A stretch of 64,000 nucleotides of DNA from assembly GCA_022813625.1 (NCBI GenBank), contig JAKLMB010000019.1, forward strand, positions 62,001-126,000, written 5' to 3'. Below the pieces are notes generated by a model, which made no database searches, had not been told where the DNA came from, and worked only from the letters and a program-made list of their open reading frames with translations. The translations under genes and the position numbers were made by a program. This DNA comes from Aaosphaeria pasadenensis (Eukaryota; Ascomycota; Dothideomycetes; Pleosporales). Shown piece by piece: positions 1 through 12,481 of this stretch. Every line of letters begins with the position of its first letter. The first letter of the stretch is position 1.

Positions 1-503
1 TGACCCCGTTGGTATGAATGTTTTCTTTTGAACCTGGGAGTAAAATTTGTGCGATCGTATCTATAATGCCCAGTTCGTAGGGGCAGAAGTCTGTGGAGAA
101 ATTTGACCGATCCATTTTGGTAGCTTTCCGATAAGTGTCATCAAGGACTTCCTTGCCATTCATCCCGAAGCTGGCAGGTTGGCAGTCTCGTATCAACTTC
201 TCCAAGGTTGATACGTCATCCGGGTTGCTTGGGTCCACGGGAAGTGTGATTTTGGCGACCCCAGAAGACAAGTCCGGAGAGTCCCATCGCAAGACCACGG
301 GGGGAGCTGATAGAGAAGTACGTTCTTTGGCTTCGGCATTACGATGCTATCAGACGTCAGTCTTTCAATATCTTTCGAGAGTTAAGTTGACAAAACTGTA
401 CAATTGGAATAGCACCGCCACATGCATAATTGCTTGCGGTTTGCACAATGAAATCGCCTAATTCCTTCGCAATTGGCCGTAAATGTGGTTGTTCACCAGA
501 CAT
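1..503 (-). CDS. 5' part of a probable 2OG-Fe(II) oxygenase-like protein (cut by window edge)
   Basis: Reading the minus strand, an ATG at 503 opens a 34-codon exon (503-402). A 55-nt intron (401-347) with a CTGAC branch and a TAG end follows, and then an open exon runs from 346 off the left edge. The joined reading frame passes through residues such as ACGGAIPI, PPVVLRWD, QPASFGMNG, LDDTYRKA and FSTDFCPYELGIID. From memory these resemble the N-terminal part of a large fungal family annotated as prolyl-4-hydroxylase-like 2OG-Fe(II) oxygenases. The catalytic His-x-Asp...His residues would lie beyond the window, so the activity itself is not seen. The exon structure is well supported by frame continuity; the family name is tentative. 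Confidence 0.6.
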
Positions 504-1532
504 GTCGAAGACTGGAGAAGTAAATTGGTCTGATGATGATGTGCGGTAAGTCAGTTTAGGCGGGGCGGGGTGGTACTCTTATATGTGCATGGGAATGCTA
601 CTTGAATCGCGGTGAGCGCGATAGCACGTGCTCCCGTACCGTTTTCTGAGGACAAGCAAATTGCTGTTGAACAATAGTGGTGATGGCATTCAAACACGAT
701 TGGTGGCTGCCTGCTCATAGGGGCAAACATGCGGAACAACGAGAGAGAGATTGGCGACCGCCTGCTCAGGAGGCACAGCACAGGACATTTTGAGGTCTAT
801 TGAAGCTGACAAAAAGCCGAATACACTACGTATGAGTAGGCAGTAATACACACTGGTTACACATAAAAATTCATATCGGATACTAGCTGGAAAGGGACCC
901 AAAACTACAGGCGTCATGTCTCAGAATATAACTTGTTGCTTAAACTTGATTGCGGTATCTGCCTAGGGTGCCTAGGCACTCGGAGGCTGATTATGCTATA
1001 CCGCGCATCAGGCTGTGGCACGATCGTGCAGCTCTTTCAATCCACAGAGCTGGAACAAGAATTGTCGTAAATGGTTCAAAAGGAAGTGTGGCGGAACTTG
1101 GTGAATTAATGTCGAAAGAAGAGTAGTTCACATGAAGCCTGACAGCTGTAGTGTAAACCACCCAATCAGAGGTTGCACTGCACGAGCTGGCGCGCGGACC
1201 ACAACGGGGAAACAAGTGGCGCGGGGATAACCACTTATGACGCTCTCTTCCATATGAGAGAGATCAGTTGGCTATCTTCTTGTAAATATAATATTCATAC
1301 CTCGAGTCTGGCTACTCAGTTTACATATCAACAAGCTCTTTTCGCGTAGTATCTTTGGAAGCAGCCAACGATCACCTCCCCCTTTTAGACTACCTCATCG
1401 TTGACTCATAACCACCAAATGCTTCCGTCTCATCTGACACTTGATCACCCCGCGTATAACTATACCACTCTCTGCTTATCCTCATAGCTCGGTTTCTCCT
1501 CGTCCACGATCCTCTCTCCAGTAGATCTCTCG
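504..1532. other. intergenic region between divergent genes
   Basis: About 1 kb separates the left-edge gene (minus) from the next gene (plus), so it should hold both promoters. The only open frames are short and resemble no known protein. A small repeat, GCCTAGG twice within 17 bases (about 962-976), is the only local structure noticed. No RNA gene or mobile element is visible. Confidence 0.6.
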
Positions 1533-3350
1533 ATGCCCAAGAAGCGCACACCGGCATACACGCAGACGAAACCAAACTACGTCCACCCATCTCTCCAGAG
1601 CTCTCGCTCATCGGCAGCAGCGCTGTCCCCAACAACCCCACAAACGGTCAACGAACGCATACAACAGCTCCGTCGTGAAGCTGCCCCGCGCGCGACCACA
1701 GAGCGCAGAGATGAAGTTACAGAAGTCGTAACTCAGCGCACCGCTCCGCCGGAGATACGGCGCATACTGCACATGGCGGAGCTTGATGCTCCCTCTCCAA
1801 AACCCGGCTCCTCGCGTTCCATGAGAACATCGCGGCAAGGTGCTAGACCTCCGCCAGGCCCCGCCGCACCGAGTAGTTGGCTTCATGCGAGTATACATGC
1901 TCCGGCGCATATAAGGAAGGCAAATGTCAGGAATTCGGAACGGGATAGACCATCTAGATTCTGCCATTTGGCGAATGTGAATGACGAGGAGTTCAAGGTA
2001 CGGATCGGGAGCTCCTCCCACAATGATTTCTTTGGGAATTGCTGTTTGGGTATCTCTAGGATCATGTATACTTGGTATGCTAACGGATTGTAGCGGTTAC
2101 CACCGCCCCGGAGTCTGGTTCATCATTGCCTGAAGACATTCGCTCTCCATTGGGAAGAACTGGCGGAATACGAACAGCATTACCTGCCTACGCTACCTGT
2201 CACGTTGAAAGAGACGCTACTTAGCTACCTGACTCTTTATGGTGGGAGAGAATGTCTAGACTTATCGACGTTCAAGATCTTGTTTGGAAACAGCGATGAA
2301 GTGGACGCCGACAGCGGCATGGAAAGTGTACATTTCCTCGATTTCACCGGGCTGCTCAATCCACATTATACACTAAGGGACCTGGAGAAGTCTCTAACAC
2401 ATTCGTATAATAAATTCGACACTGGAGAATCCATTGCCAGCCTAAAACTCAATGACACCCAGTTGAATCATCAGTCCGACGAGATTGCAGACTCATGGGA
2501 GGACGAAGTCGATTCCACAGCTCCACTCCCCCGAACCCTCAACATCCCCATCTTCACAAACCTCACGCGCCTCTCTCTCGCCCACGCAGGCGCCACCGCA
2601 TCATGGGCGGACCTCCTCTCGCTCTCCAAGAAGCTCAACACCTTAACCCATCTCTCCCTCGCATACTGGCCCATCCCCTCCATGACCCCCAACGCAACAA
2701 CCACCTCAATGGTATCCAAGGTAGGCCGCCCCGTAGCCATGGGCGGCCGACACTTCTACTCGGTGCTCGACGACGACTGGGCCGAAGCCGCCAACGTACT
2801 CCGCCGCCTCTCACACAACACCTACTGCCTGAAATGGCTCGACCTCGAAGGCTGCAAGTGGCACAAAGCACTCACCTGGGACTACCCAGAGAAACCGCAG
2901 TCCAGAACACCTGCCGCGGCCACCTCGGCCGTCGACTGGGTCCGCCCCTCTGCGTCCCCCGGCCCCGACTGGGCCGGCGCCTGGCGACAGATCTCCTACC
3001 TCAACCTCTTCCAAGGCTGGATCCCGACAGACAGCCAGAGCCTGGTGTCCCTCCCCGCGGGCACGACGGCAGTGCAATTACTAGGCTGGCTGCGCGAACA
3101 CAAAAACGACGCCCGGTACCGTGACAAACTCAAGGCCAGGGCGCCGCCCGGATGTAGCGTCGTGGAGTGGCTGAACGGGGAGAAGGTGGCGAAGACGGTC
3201 GGGTTGGAGATTATGAAGCAGAGGAAGGCGAGGAAGGCGGGCGCGTATTGCTTTGTTGATCATGGGTGGGAACCCATCGTCCTCACAAGCACGGGGACGA
3301 AGAAGAAAAAGGAAGGGGAGGGGGCGGAAGGAACTGTGGGGAACAACTAG
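1533..3350 (+). CDS. conserved ascomycete leucine-rich protein, 573 aa
   Basis: Two exons: 1533-1997 and 2094-3350. The 96-nt intron starts GTACGG and ends with a GCTAAC branch and TAG; splicing joins ..NDEEFK to RLPPPRSLV.. in frame. The N-terminal 150 residues are basic, Ser/Pro-rich and probably disordered. The middle contains leucine-rich stretches (for example LTRLSLAHAG and LTHLSLAYW, roughly residues 270-340), reminiscent of irregular leucine-rich repeats. The C-terminus is Lys-rich (KKKKEGEG). Proteins of this layout beginning MPKKR are widespread in Pezizomycotina and, as I recall, are sometimes labelled tafazzin in databases. I see no acyltransferase HX4D motif supporting that name, so I give no function. 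Confidence 0.85.
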
Positions 3351-6300
3351 GAGAATTGGACGGGGATCGTTGGGTGAAGGTAGATATTATATCAATTCAT
3401 AGCCCACCCCATCCCATCACAACACAATGCCCAGCGCAGCCTGCTTGCAATCTTTGAATGTACTTCACAACCCACCCCAGATGTGAACAATCCACTAGTG
3501 CCACTCACGTACATCTCCACATCTACACATGCATACCCGCAACCTTTCACGCAAAGAGATGAGTTGGGGTGTACCTGTCTTAGCATGTCACAGTCTAGCT
3601 AGATGGATGGAAAGTCGACTTGATGTGGATATAGATGCCGTACGTAGGACTCACTGTGTGAGCCGGCCGTTGAAGAGAGGGTTTGTGATACGTGAGGAGT
3701 AAGGAGGTACAAGGTCAGTAGACACTTGCCTTTTATGCTCTCTGAGTGTGTGAGAACGATGGGGAAATGATATGGAGGTGTAAGACCGTTTGTCTGGTCT
3801 ACTTCTACAACGTGTAGAGGGGCTCTTTTATTGTATTTTCAGGGTCACTGGATTGGATGATGGTTTATTGTGAAAATGGGGATTGTAAGTGCAATGAACC
3901 AGAACCGAAAAGAAAAGAAGTTTCGCTTGAGTACGATGAGCGCAATGCTCGTGATGTCTTTCGCTATGCGAGGGGCATTGAATCAGTCCTGATCCTGATG
4001 ATCCTGAGAGCGCAATTATGTCCATGTCTCTGCCTCTCAATGCCACACACTCTCTCTGTCTGTGTGAGTATGTTCTCAATCAGATATAAGACACGGGCGA
4101 ACGTCAGGAATCCTGTGCCCTGACCGTTCCATTACGTGCCCTGTCACGCGCGAGACATGTGTCCCTAGCGAACGGTGAAGAGCAAAAAGGTCCAGGAACG
4201 CCTTCGAAGGGGAGGGAACAAGGGGGTTACGTGTGTGCGACGGTGGGAAGGGGAAAACTGGTGTTCTGTACTTCTTTTCGTGCATCGTCGTTCACTACGG
4301 GATTGTACTAGTTCGGGAGAAACACTTCCCCCTCGACGAGAAAATGTTTCGTGGTACAAATCTTGGATGGTCACGGGCGAGCATAGTTACGATACATCGT
4401 CATCATCAGATTTGTTGTGGTTCTTGCGAAGCTAGTGGTTGGAGAGAGTCAGTCAAGTCAGTCCGCGGCTTCTGAAACCGTAGCTTACGATGGCTAAGCT
4501 ACGGGACGAATTATGTCAGATGTTGACAGCTTGAATCTTGCGAGTCAAACGTCCTTCTTAGGGTGAGCATGACATGAGGCGCCAGGAGTAGCATCGCAGC
4601 GGTGACAGCGACCTGGTTCCGGGTAGCTAATTAGCTGCAACAATGCTAAAAGGGCTCGGCCGCTGGGTAAAGGCAGAGAGTAAGGCCCCACTCCCACGAA
4701 ACGACAGACGTCTTAAGCGAAGATTGGTGGCCGGAAAGTTTTGAGGACGAGATTGAAACCTGCAGCCCAAGGCCAAACGGCTATCCGCATGAGTGTACCT
4801 AAACCCTGCTGCGACAGTCAAGATCAGTCAAGACCAGGGACAAGCCAAAATCGAGTTCTTGAGGTGGAGTAAACGCGTCAGCGACTAAGCCCGCACCGTT
4901 CTTTCATGGAGTAGTTCTCATTGCTCGTAGAAATCCGAGTTGTCCGTGTAGAGTAGGCCAAGACGTGATAGCTGCAAAGGTGGTCGGAAGGCTTGGAGTG
5001 ACAGGTGCCCAGTCGTCGCAGGTATATAGCAAGCTTGACGCATTAGGTTCGCTGGTGGTGATGGATTGCTCCGGTTATCGATAAGAACATGATGAGGAAT
5101 ATGAAATGGCATGGTGACTATCAGTATCAAGATGCAGAGTAATCAGTACGATGCATAGATCACGGTTGGATAGATTGCCTGGCGGAGAACAAGACGGGAC
5201 AATTAATAGCCGGATAGATGATGTGCGGGTAACTGGTTCACGGCGCCTATAGTGCGGTGCTGATCAATTGCCGTGCATGGAGAAGATGATGATATGGATT
5301 TGCTTAGCATTGCTATGCCGAATATCATAATAACCGTGTTGTGGAGGTAGGCACTCTCTGATGCAAGAAGAAGTTTTGATGCTTAGTCTTGATTTGTAGA
5401 TTCATGGTGCAGGATGAAGACATCAAATGGTTTGAAGGCCAGATGGCGCCACCCGCAGCGAGGTGTTCTGGAATGCGGACCGTTACCTTGCGACAATGGT
5501 GCGCGCCAACACCGTGTACTCAAGGGGGCACTACCATTGGCCGCAGTGTCGAAACATTGCGTGAGGGTGGCTTCGTGTGCGTCTGAGATCAGCTACCCGG
5601 GCGATGCGAGCATGTGCAGCACACTTCGCAGCCAGCTGAAATGGATATGGCTGAGGGGGACGACCATGGCGATAGTCAATACTGGAATATCTACGAGAAA
5701 CAAGCTGGTATCGCAGGAACAGAAAGACATCAACCGAATGGAACTCTCGAGCATTATACGGAGTACCTCGCACGACGGTGGCCAGATTGAGATATTTATG
5801 ATAACGTAAGGTGACTAAGTGGCAGATTCTGGAGGCCTCGCAGCTTGGAGATTTTACGCAATTGTTCCCCACAAGATGTTAGCAAAGGTTGGTGTAAGCA
5901 GTAACAAAGTCCGAAGAACAAGCAATGATGTTGGCGGCAGGAGGATGTTTGGCGGCAAAATGAAAGAACATGGTTGGGATGGCACAAAGAGTTACGGAGT
6001 TGAGCTGACTGTGTAGTACGACTCTGGAGTGTGTCCATAATAGCACCGAACTGCACATATGCGGTAGGTGTATGCTGTTGCTATACTTGTCAAATGTACG
6101 GCGTAGAGCAGTGGTGGAGTGGTACTCGTAGAGTGGTAGCGATACCCGTATTGTAGCTAAAAATTGCAGCATGACGACCGGGTAAGGCTATTGTAAGTGC
6201 AAGTCGTTAGCTGCTGGACTGTGACTGGACTGGATTAATTGGTAGATATTGTAAGAAGGTATACTCCGTCCCTAGGTACTTGCTTGTAAAAGCATAGCCA

Positions 6301-8090
6301 GGCCTTCCAGCGGAGGCGTAGGCGGCGGGCGGCGGCGGCGACGGTCGGGGGATCGGGCGCAGTGAAGCGAAACTCGGCTAGTCCCAAACCATGCCCTCCG
6401 TTCGTTCGTTCTCAGCAGTGGAGCAACCAGCCAGCCCTGGTCTTCCGTCCTTTCTTCCCTTCCCCCAAGGTTGTTTCAGACAAGCCCAGAGCCGCGCGGT
6501 CACCGTTCACACCATTCGACGGCATTGTTCCAAGGACTGCATGGGAAAGAGACGGAGGTGGAGCTATGCATGACCGCAGTACGCAGATCGTCGCAACCGC
6601 GCCTACATACACACCGAATTACTCTTTGGACGGTGCAAGAGCTCGAGGGAGCGAGCGAGGAGGGCAGGAAGCCATCACGGAAGCTTCAATTAGAGATGTA
6701 TGAGTGGAGGAGGGCCGAGGAAGCACAGATTGCCAGATCCATGAGCGCCGTTTTTGGCTGGCGTATCACAGACTCATAATGTCCCCATTCTAAGAACGGC
6801 CGGGCAGCGAGCTTGTCCAGTCCTGAAGAAGAAAAAACACGCCGCGCCGTCTGCTCGTCGGCACGCAGTATGTCGCCAATACAGTGTCTTAATTTGTCTG
6901 CTGTAATAGCGACTCGTAGCGTGAGTGCAGAGTCAGTTAGGAGTACCTAATGCAATTGTACACAGTAGTTAGAGAATAGGACGCTGTAGTGCGGAGTGAG
7001 AATTGTTAACGCGTGGCCCGACCCACCAACCCATAACGGACCGCTGGGAATAGGCCCGGCATGTGTATGAGCTTTATTGACTATTAAGTACGGAGTAACT
7101 ATTGAGAGCAAAAGTTCACTGTGGTGATCGTGCGAATACGTGCGTGCGAATACGTGCTCGGATCATATCATGTCAAGCTGTCGTTAGCTGAGACTCTGGA
7201 GAGGGACCTCGAGAGCGAGAGGAATGTAGTCGCAGTGAAGACTCAGCAGTCTCTTACAGTGTGTACGTACTCGTACCAGTCGCAGTTGATGATACATACG
7301 CGATTACGTGGTTATGTGATGGCTGCGTAGAGTCGACTGCACCGCCCCCGGTGATGTAGCCGCCGAAAAGGTCTGGCATGAATGAATGGATGCATCATGC
7401 GTTTGAATCCATGGATGGCAGATCGTAGCAAAACAATGGTGATAAAAATAATGATAGGGAATTCAATGAACCATCAACAAATGCGTTGTAAGCTCCGTAG
7501 TTGGTTGGACTGTATTGTATTGTGTATTGTACTCCGTAGGTGCATGCCGGTGATGCTGGTGATAGTGTGTCACCCAGTGTGTACTGTGTAGTTGGTGGTA
7601 TGAAAGGTTGTCAGGTACATACATACAAGGACCGGGATGGTACGGTGATGCTGTAATAATCTAGGTTCCTGTTGCTGGAGTCCGATGCGTCCGGAGGCTA
7701 GGTACGAGGGACGAGGTATCTACTGCGGACGGCGAAGTGAGAAAGCAACGACTGCTGTCCAATGATGGTTGTCGTGCCGCATAAATGCATCTGTGTACTA
7801 GTTTCCTGTTCGAAACAAATGTCCGTCCAAGCTAATAAGATGATGTTGATGATCTGCAGCGGCGTGATGGGGAGTGAGATGTTAATAGTAATACTGGTAG
7901 TATCAAAGGGGAGTGTGGAGAGTGTGATGATGAATCCTCGTAGAGTCGTAGTGAATGGAGTGAATGGTGTGGTCACTGGTGAGTGAGTAAGTGAGAGGGT
8001 ATGAGTGGGTCCCCCGTGCCCCCACTCACACACCCACCGAGTAGGGAAGGAGAAAGGGTGCAGGAAGGGAAGTCGCAGTGCGCAATTGCT

Positions 8091-8118
8091 CCTTCCTTCC
8101 TTCCTTCCTTCCTTCCTT
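8091..8118. repeat. CCTT microsatellite, 7 units
   Basis: Seven perfect tandem CCTT units in intergenic DNA. Simple slippage repeat with no coding role. Confidence 0.95.
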
Positions 8119-8473
8119 GAAGTTCTTTCCTGCCTTGCCCTTTCCCTTCTTTCCAAATCTGAAACAAAATCCAAGGGGCAAGGGACGACGGGGGCGAAGG
8201 CGTAGGCGGCGTGGAGGACGAAAAGTAGAAATGATAATCGTCCATAGTCAGGGCTTACGTCGAAAACAATCACTGATTCACTACTAATGCTACGAATTGA
8301 TTAAGCATCCACGGAGTACAACTGTTCTCCTCATCTGAATGGTTTATTCTCCGTTGTCTCTCCAACTGCTTCAACCACCAATTAACTACGTTATCCGTAC
8401 CTTACTCTTCCTTACACTATCATCCACCGTCAGGTAACTACGGTCTACCCCATATCAATCCTTTCTTCGCCAT

Positions 8474-8497
8474 CGCGTTCGCCGTCGCGTTCGCCGT
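8474..8497. repeat. 12-bp tandem duplication
   Basis: CGCGTTCGCCGT occurs twice head to tail in the CT-rich leader region upstream of the Och1-like gene. Confidence 0.9.
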
Positions 8498-9582
8498 AAT
8501 CCACCCAACTCAGCGCAGATCTAATAACAAAACATTTCCCCCTCCATTGTTCTCATTCTCTTCAACCTCCAAACCAACCTTTTCCTTTCCATTCCCTTCA
8601 TTTCCCGTTCTGTAACTGGACTCTCATTCCACCTACTACTCTTCTCATCTCAACCTTGATCATATCGTCTGGATCACCTAATCCATTGGGTTTTCTGTGT
8701 CTTCTTCCTTCTTCCTTCCTTGTTGCCTATTTCGCTACTCAACACTTTTCCTTCTTCTTTCTGTCCTTTGTTCTCCCTACCTCAACAACGACAACCACGA
8801 CACGGACAACCGCTTCGTCATCGCATCGCATTGAGTCGTATCGGAACCATACACACACTGTCGCTTTCAATTCGCTCAGTTGAACTAAAAGTACGAGTGC
8901 TAGTCATCAGCCGTGCACTCTAATAGTTCACTTACTCTAGCACTCTAGTCCACTCTCGTACGGAGCCACCCTGCCTCAGCCCATCAGCTCCAAGGCGTTG
9001 TCTGAAACCACCTTGGCACAGTCCTACGCTGGAACGCGGCTGTTGAAATAGACATCCTACCCTGCCCTACTCTACCGCACCCTTACACTCGCCCCCCTGC
9101 AACCTGCGACCTGCAACTTTGCTACTTTGCAACCTGCACTACGATTTCCCGATCCAGAGAAACACTTCCTCTCTTCCCTCTTATCTCCTGTCCTTTCCTC
9201 TCCTCCTCCTCCTCCACCTCCACCTCCTCCTCTCTTCACCGCGTGCGCACCGACCCATTGCAGCCGAATTACGAGATCACCAGCCCCCTGTTCCGCTCGA
9301 CTCGAAGCCTGCCAAAAAATATATACTATACGACCCTCCATATACCCTTCATCGTCATTCAACCGACCTTTTCATCTATATACATCCTTCCCGGTTCCCA
9401 ATTCCCATTTTCTTCCCCTCCTCCCCACACACACATACACCCGACCTTTGCCGCCATCTACACCTACCTCTATCTCCGTCCTCGCTTTCGAACGACCCTC
9501 AACGCCGCTCGCGGCCTGCCTCGCCCTCCTTTTCCAATTCTCTCTCGGTTTCCCGTGCAGGCAACGTGCCTCGTTCGACACC

Positions 9583-10937
9583 ATGCTCTCCTTCCGCAAG
9601 GCCCTCGTGGTCGCCCTCGCCCTACTGTCCTTCCTCTTCATATTGAAGTCTCACCATAGCTCTTCCAGATCTCCTGCCCCCTTCAGGAATGCCAATGACA
9701 TGCCAAAACCTGCATCTCTTATAAAACCAACGCCACAAGAAAAGAAGAAGAAGCAGGAGCAGGAGCAAGCCGCAAAGGAGGCAGAGGAGAAGGCCAAGAA
9801 GGCATTCGATGTTCCCAAAACAGCTCCGAAGAAGCCGAAGACGCAGATCAGCATGGACGATTTGAGGAAGAAGCCCCTGAAGGAGCAGCTCGAATACCAA
9901 TTCCCATACGACGTCGAGTCCAAGTTCCCAGCATACATCTGGCAAACCTGGAAGTACACTCCCTCTCAGGGCGAATTCAAGGAGGAGTTCCGCGAGGCTG
10001 AGGCGAGCTGGACCCTCATGCACCCTACTTTCGTGCACGAGGTCATCACTGATAACGTTGCTGTTCATCTAATTCGCCATCTCTATGCCTCTGTCCCAGA
10101 AGTCCTCGAAGCCTACAATTCTCTCCCGCTCCCTGTCCTCAAAGCCGACTTTTTCCGTTACCTGATCCTCCTCGCCCGAGGTGGTATCTACTCCGATATC
10201 GATACGGCAGCATTGAAGAGTGCAGCGGACTGGATCCCTTCGGAAGTTCCAAGCGATTCATATGGTATGGTTATCGGTATCGAGGCTGACCCAGACCGCC
10301 CGGACTGGGCCGATTGGTACTCCCGCCGCATCCAGTTCTGCCAGTGGACCATCCAGTCCAAGCCTGGACACCCAGTTCTCATCGATGTTGTAGCCAACAT
10401 CACACACGAGACGCTGAAGCGCAAGTCGGAGAACCGCCTTTCCAAGGACCACAAGGGCATAATTGAATTCACCGGACCCGCGATCTGGACCGACTCCATC
10501 TTCGACTTCTTCAACAACCCAGACTACTTCGACATGAGCACCAGCAAGGGCAACATCACATGGGAGCATTTCACTGGCATGAAGGCCCCTAAAAAGGTCG
10601 GCGATGTGATCGTTCTGCCCATCACCAGCTTCAGTCCTGGCGTCAAGACGATGAACGCAGGTGAGGACGATGATCCGATGGCATTCGTCAAACACAACTT
10701 TGAAGGTAGGTAACATTTCTCCCTCGCATGAGCACCGTGCCCTCAGGGTGTCCTTTCCTAGCACTATCGGGTCTCGTACTACGTGATACTGGTATCACCC
10801 TCACCCGAGGCGTTTGGAGAACCGCATGATGCCACAGCCGATGTTCTAGTGTTACCTGAATTATTCTAGTTGCTGACAAACATGAAGGCACTTGGAAACC
10901 CGAGGAGCTCCGCCACATTGGCGAAACCAAAAACTAA
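9583..10937 (+). CDS. Och1-like alpha-1,6-mannosyltransferase (GT32), 390 aa
   Basis: Exons 9583-10705 and 10888-10937. The 182-nt intron opens GTAGGT, and splicing restores the family C-terminus (FEGTWKPEELRHIGE). Without splicing the frame stops two codons later. The start is the first ATG after a frame that is open but ATG-free upstream. The protein is a type II Golgi protein: a hydrophobic anchor at about residues 7-22, then a Lys/Gln/Glu-rich coiled stem (51-75), then the GT32 domain with IWQTWK (119-124), LKADFFRY and the metal-binding DXD motif DID at 205-207 in GGIYSDIDTAA. The family adds the first alpha-1,6-mannose of N-glycan outer chains using GDP-mannose. Fungi carry several Och1 paralogues (Och1, Hoc1 types), and which one this is cannot be settled here. 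Confidence 0.93.
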
Positions 10938-11919
10938 AAACGCCACGGCCGAGACCCAAGTTCGAAATATTTCTTGTACATGATTGACAGTGGGATCGGA
11001 AGGAACAACACAAATAGACTACAGGCACGGGTTACCGGAAGTGGGTTAGGGAATCGACGGTCATGCTCGACAACTTCTGAGCTATGCTGAGCTGTGCTCG
11101 GTCAAGTATAGCCCAGGCTGGGAACACTCTTCGTGTTTTCATTCACACGAAGATAAATGTTTCCCTGCATGAAACCGAAGGATCAGAGACCCAACGGACA
11201 GAACAAACGGTCCACTTGGACGGCCGAAATATTCGAAAAGGAGACGGCGTTCTCCATCTTCATACTCTCCTTGATAACTTCAAGCGCTGAAGTTTTTTTT
11301 CTTTCCTTCTCTGGATGGCGTTTTTATCGGACTGCATGCATTAGTTCTTTCCTCATCTGTCCCGTAAGATCACGGTATGGATTGGCATATATAGGAACAC
11401 ACGGGTTGAAAAACCACGGTAGAGTGACAGCTAGTCACAAGCATTTGTATTCTTTAAGCACATAGCGTCGGCGTTGATTGGGGGTTTCCGGTTTCCACAC
11501 GGTATCGCCGGCAATCTAGCACGTTTGTTGAATTAGAGATATTGGATCCATTTTGCAGATTTGAACTGATTGTTTATCGAGACTTGTGAACATCGAAGGT
11601 GATTCATTTCACGCGGTATGGTAGTTGTTACTACGGGATTTGCTTGTCCCGTCTACAGTGAAGGCCTTGCTCTTCTGATAACGCAACGAATAAGGAAATG
11701 TCCGAATCTCCAACCCCAGAACGCCAGTCATCCATCAAACCCGCTTGCAATATGATAGCATAAATCCAATCCACCCAAAATGAAACTGACTCTCCTCCCC
11801 ATATTCCCATCTAGAATCCTAGATTCCCAATTCGAACCTCACACCCTCCCCGCCCAAAAACAACGCAACAACTCCCCCAATCCCCTTCAATCGAACAAAA
11901 AAACCCACGTCGCCTCCAA
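10938..11919. other. 3'-3' intergenic region
   Basis: Lies between the ends of two convergent genes and should hold both 3' UTRs and polyadenylation sites. No protein-like frame or structured RNA was recognised. Confidence 0.6.
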
Positions 11920-12408
11920 TCACCGCCTCCTCCCCGTGACAGCCCCAACAACAGAACTCCAAACCAAACTCAGCGTATCCCCGAACGACGGCCTCTTCTC
12001 CAACTCCCTATCCCTCTCCCTCTCCTCCTCCTCCCGCTCCCTCCTCTCCCTCCTCGACGCCCGTCGCGACTGCTGCGGTCTCTCGTACCCTTCATATCCG
12101 TAGTCGTAGTCGTAATCGTAGTCTGAGGGAGGAGCCGGGGCGGGTGCGTAGTACACGCCCTGGGATTGCGACTGAGGGGGTTGGTAAGGGGCGAGGGTTG
12201 TGGAGGCGGGGGTGTAGGGGCCTTGGTAGGAGGTTGAGCGGGGGTGTTGGGGGTGGGGGATCATGGCGTTGGAGGGGGCGTAGGATTGGGAGCGTTGGGT
12301 TTGTGGTGGTTGCTGTTGTTGTTGTTGTTGTGGGTTTGGGTTTGAGGATGGTTGGGAGGATGGGCCTGGGGGAGGGGGGAAGTGGGAGTGGGAGTGTGCG
12401 GTGGACAT
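11920..12408 (-). CDS. Gln/Pro/Tyr-rich small protein, 162 aa, unknown function
   Basis: Single uninterrupted frame on the minus strand with a clean ATG. It starts MSTAHSHSHFPPPPGP, then has a poly-Gln run (QQQQQQQ, about residue 27), an N/Q/P/S-rich region, an alternating Asp-Tyr block (DYDYDYDYGYEGYERP), a long Arg/Glu charged stretch (RRERREREEEERERDRE) likely to form a single alpha-helix, and a conserved-looking C-terminal tail (SFGDTLSLVWSSVVGAVTGRRR in part). Composition is low-complexity and prion-like at the front, highly charged in the middle and amphipathic at the end. The last 25 residues read like a short conserved module of small fungal proteins. Whether it is translated is inferred from the bias of the frame, not proven. 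Confidence 0.65.
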   Translation of the reverse strand: MSTAHSHSHFPPPPGPSSQPSSNPNPQQQQQQQPPQTQRSQSYAPSNAMIPHPQHPRSTSYQGPYTPASTTLAPYQPPQSQSQGVYYAPAPAPPSDYDYDYDYGYEGYERPQQSRRASRRERREREEEERERDRELEKRPSFGDTLSLVWSSVVGAVTGRRR

Positions 12409-12454
12409 CTTGAAGAGGGATGTGAGGGCGGTGGGTGGTGTTTTATGTGGATGA

Positions 12455-12481
12455 GTGGTGGTGGTGGTGGTGGTGGTGGTG
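12455..12481. repeat. GTG microsatellite, 9 units
   Basis: Nine tandem GTG units about 45 bp upstream of the minus-strand Gln-rich gene. On the transcribed strand of that gene this is a CAC repeat in the likely 5' leader. Confidence 0.95.

Larger units (their letters stand above)
3351..9582. other. 6.2-kb gene-free stretch ending in a pyrimidine-rich promoter/leader
   Basis: No open frame here resembles a protein and none joins into a longer gene with plausible introns. From about 8,280 to 9,582 the plus strand becomes strongly C/T-rich with long CT runs, as in strongly expressed fungal promoters and 5' leaders; it probably belongs to the Och1-like gene starting at 9,583. The stretch also holds several copies of the motif TACGGAGTA or its complement, a GC-rich patch near 6,310-6,360 and a CCTT microsatellite. 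A non-coding transcript cannot be excluded from sequence alone. Confidence 0.6.

Noticed and set aside
1533..3350. Tafazzin label for the leucine-rich protein
   Set aside because: No acyltransferase HX4D motif is visible; the label used for similar proteins appears to be a propagated error.
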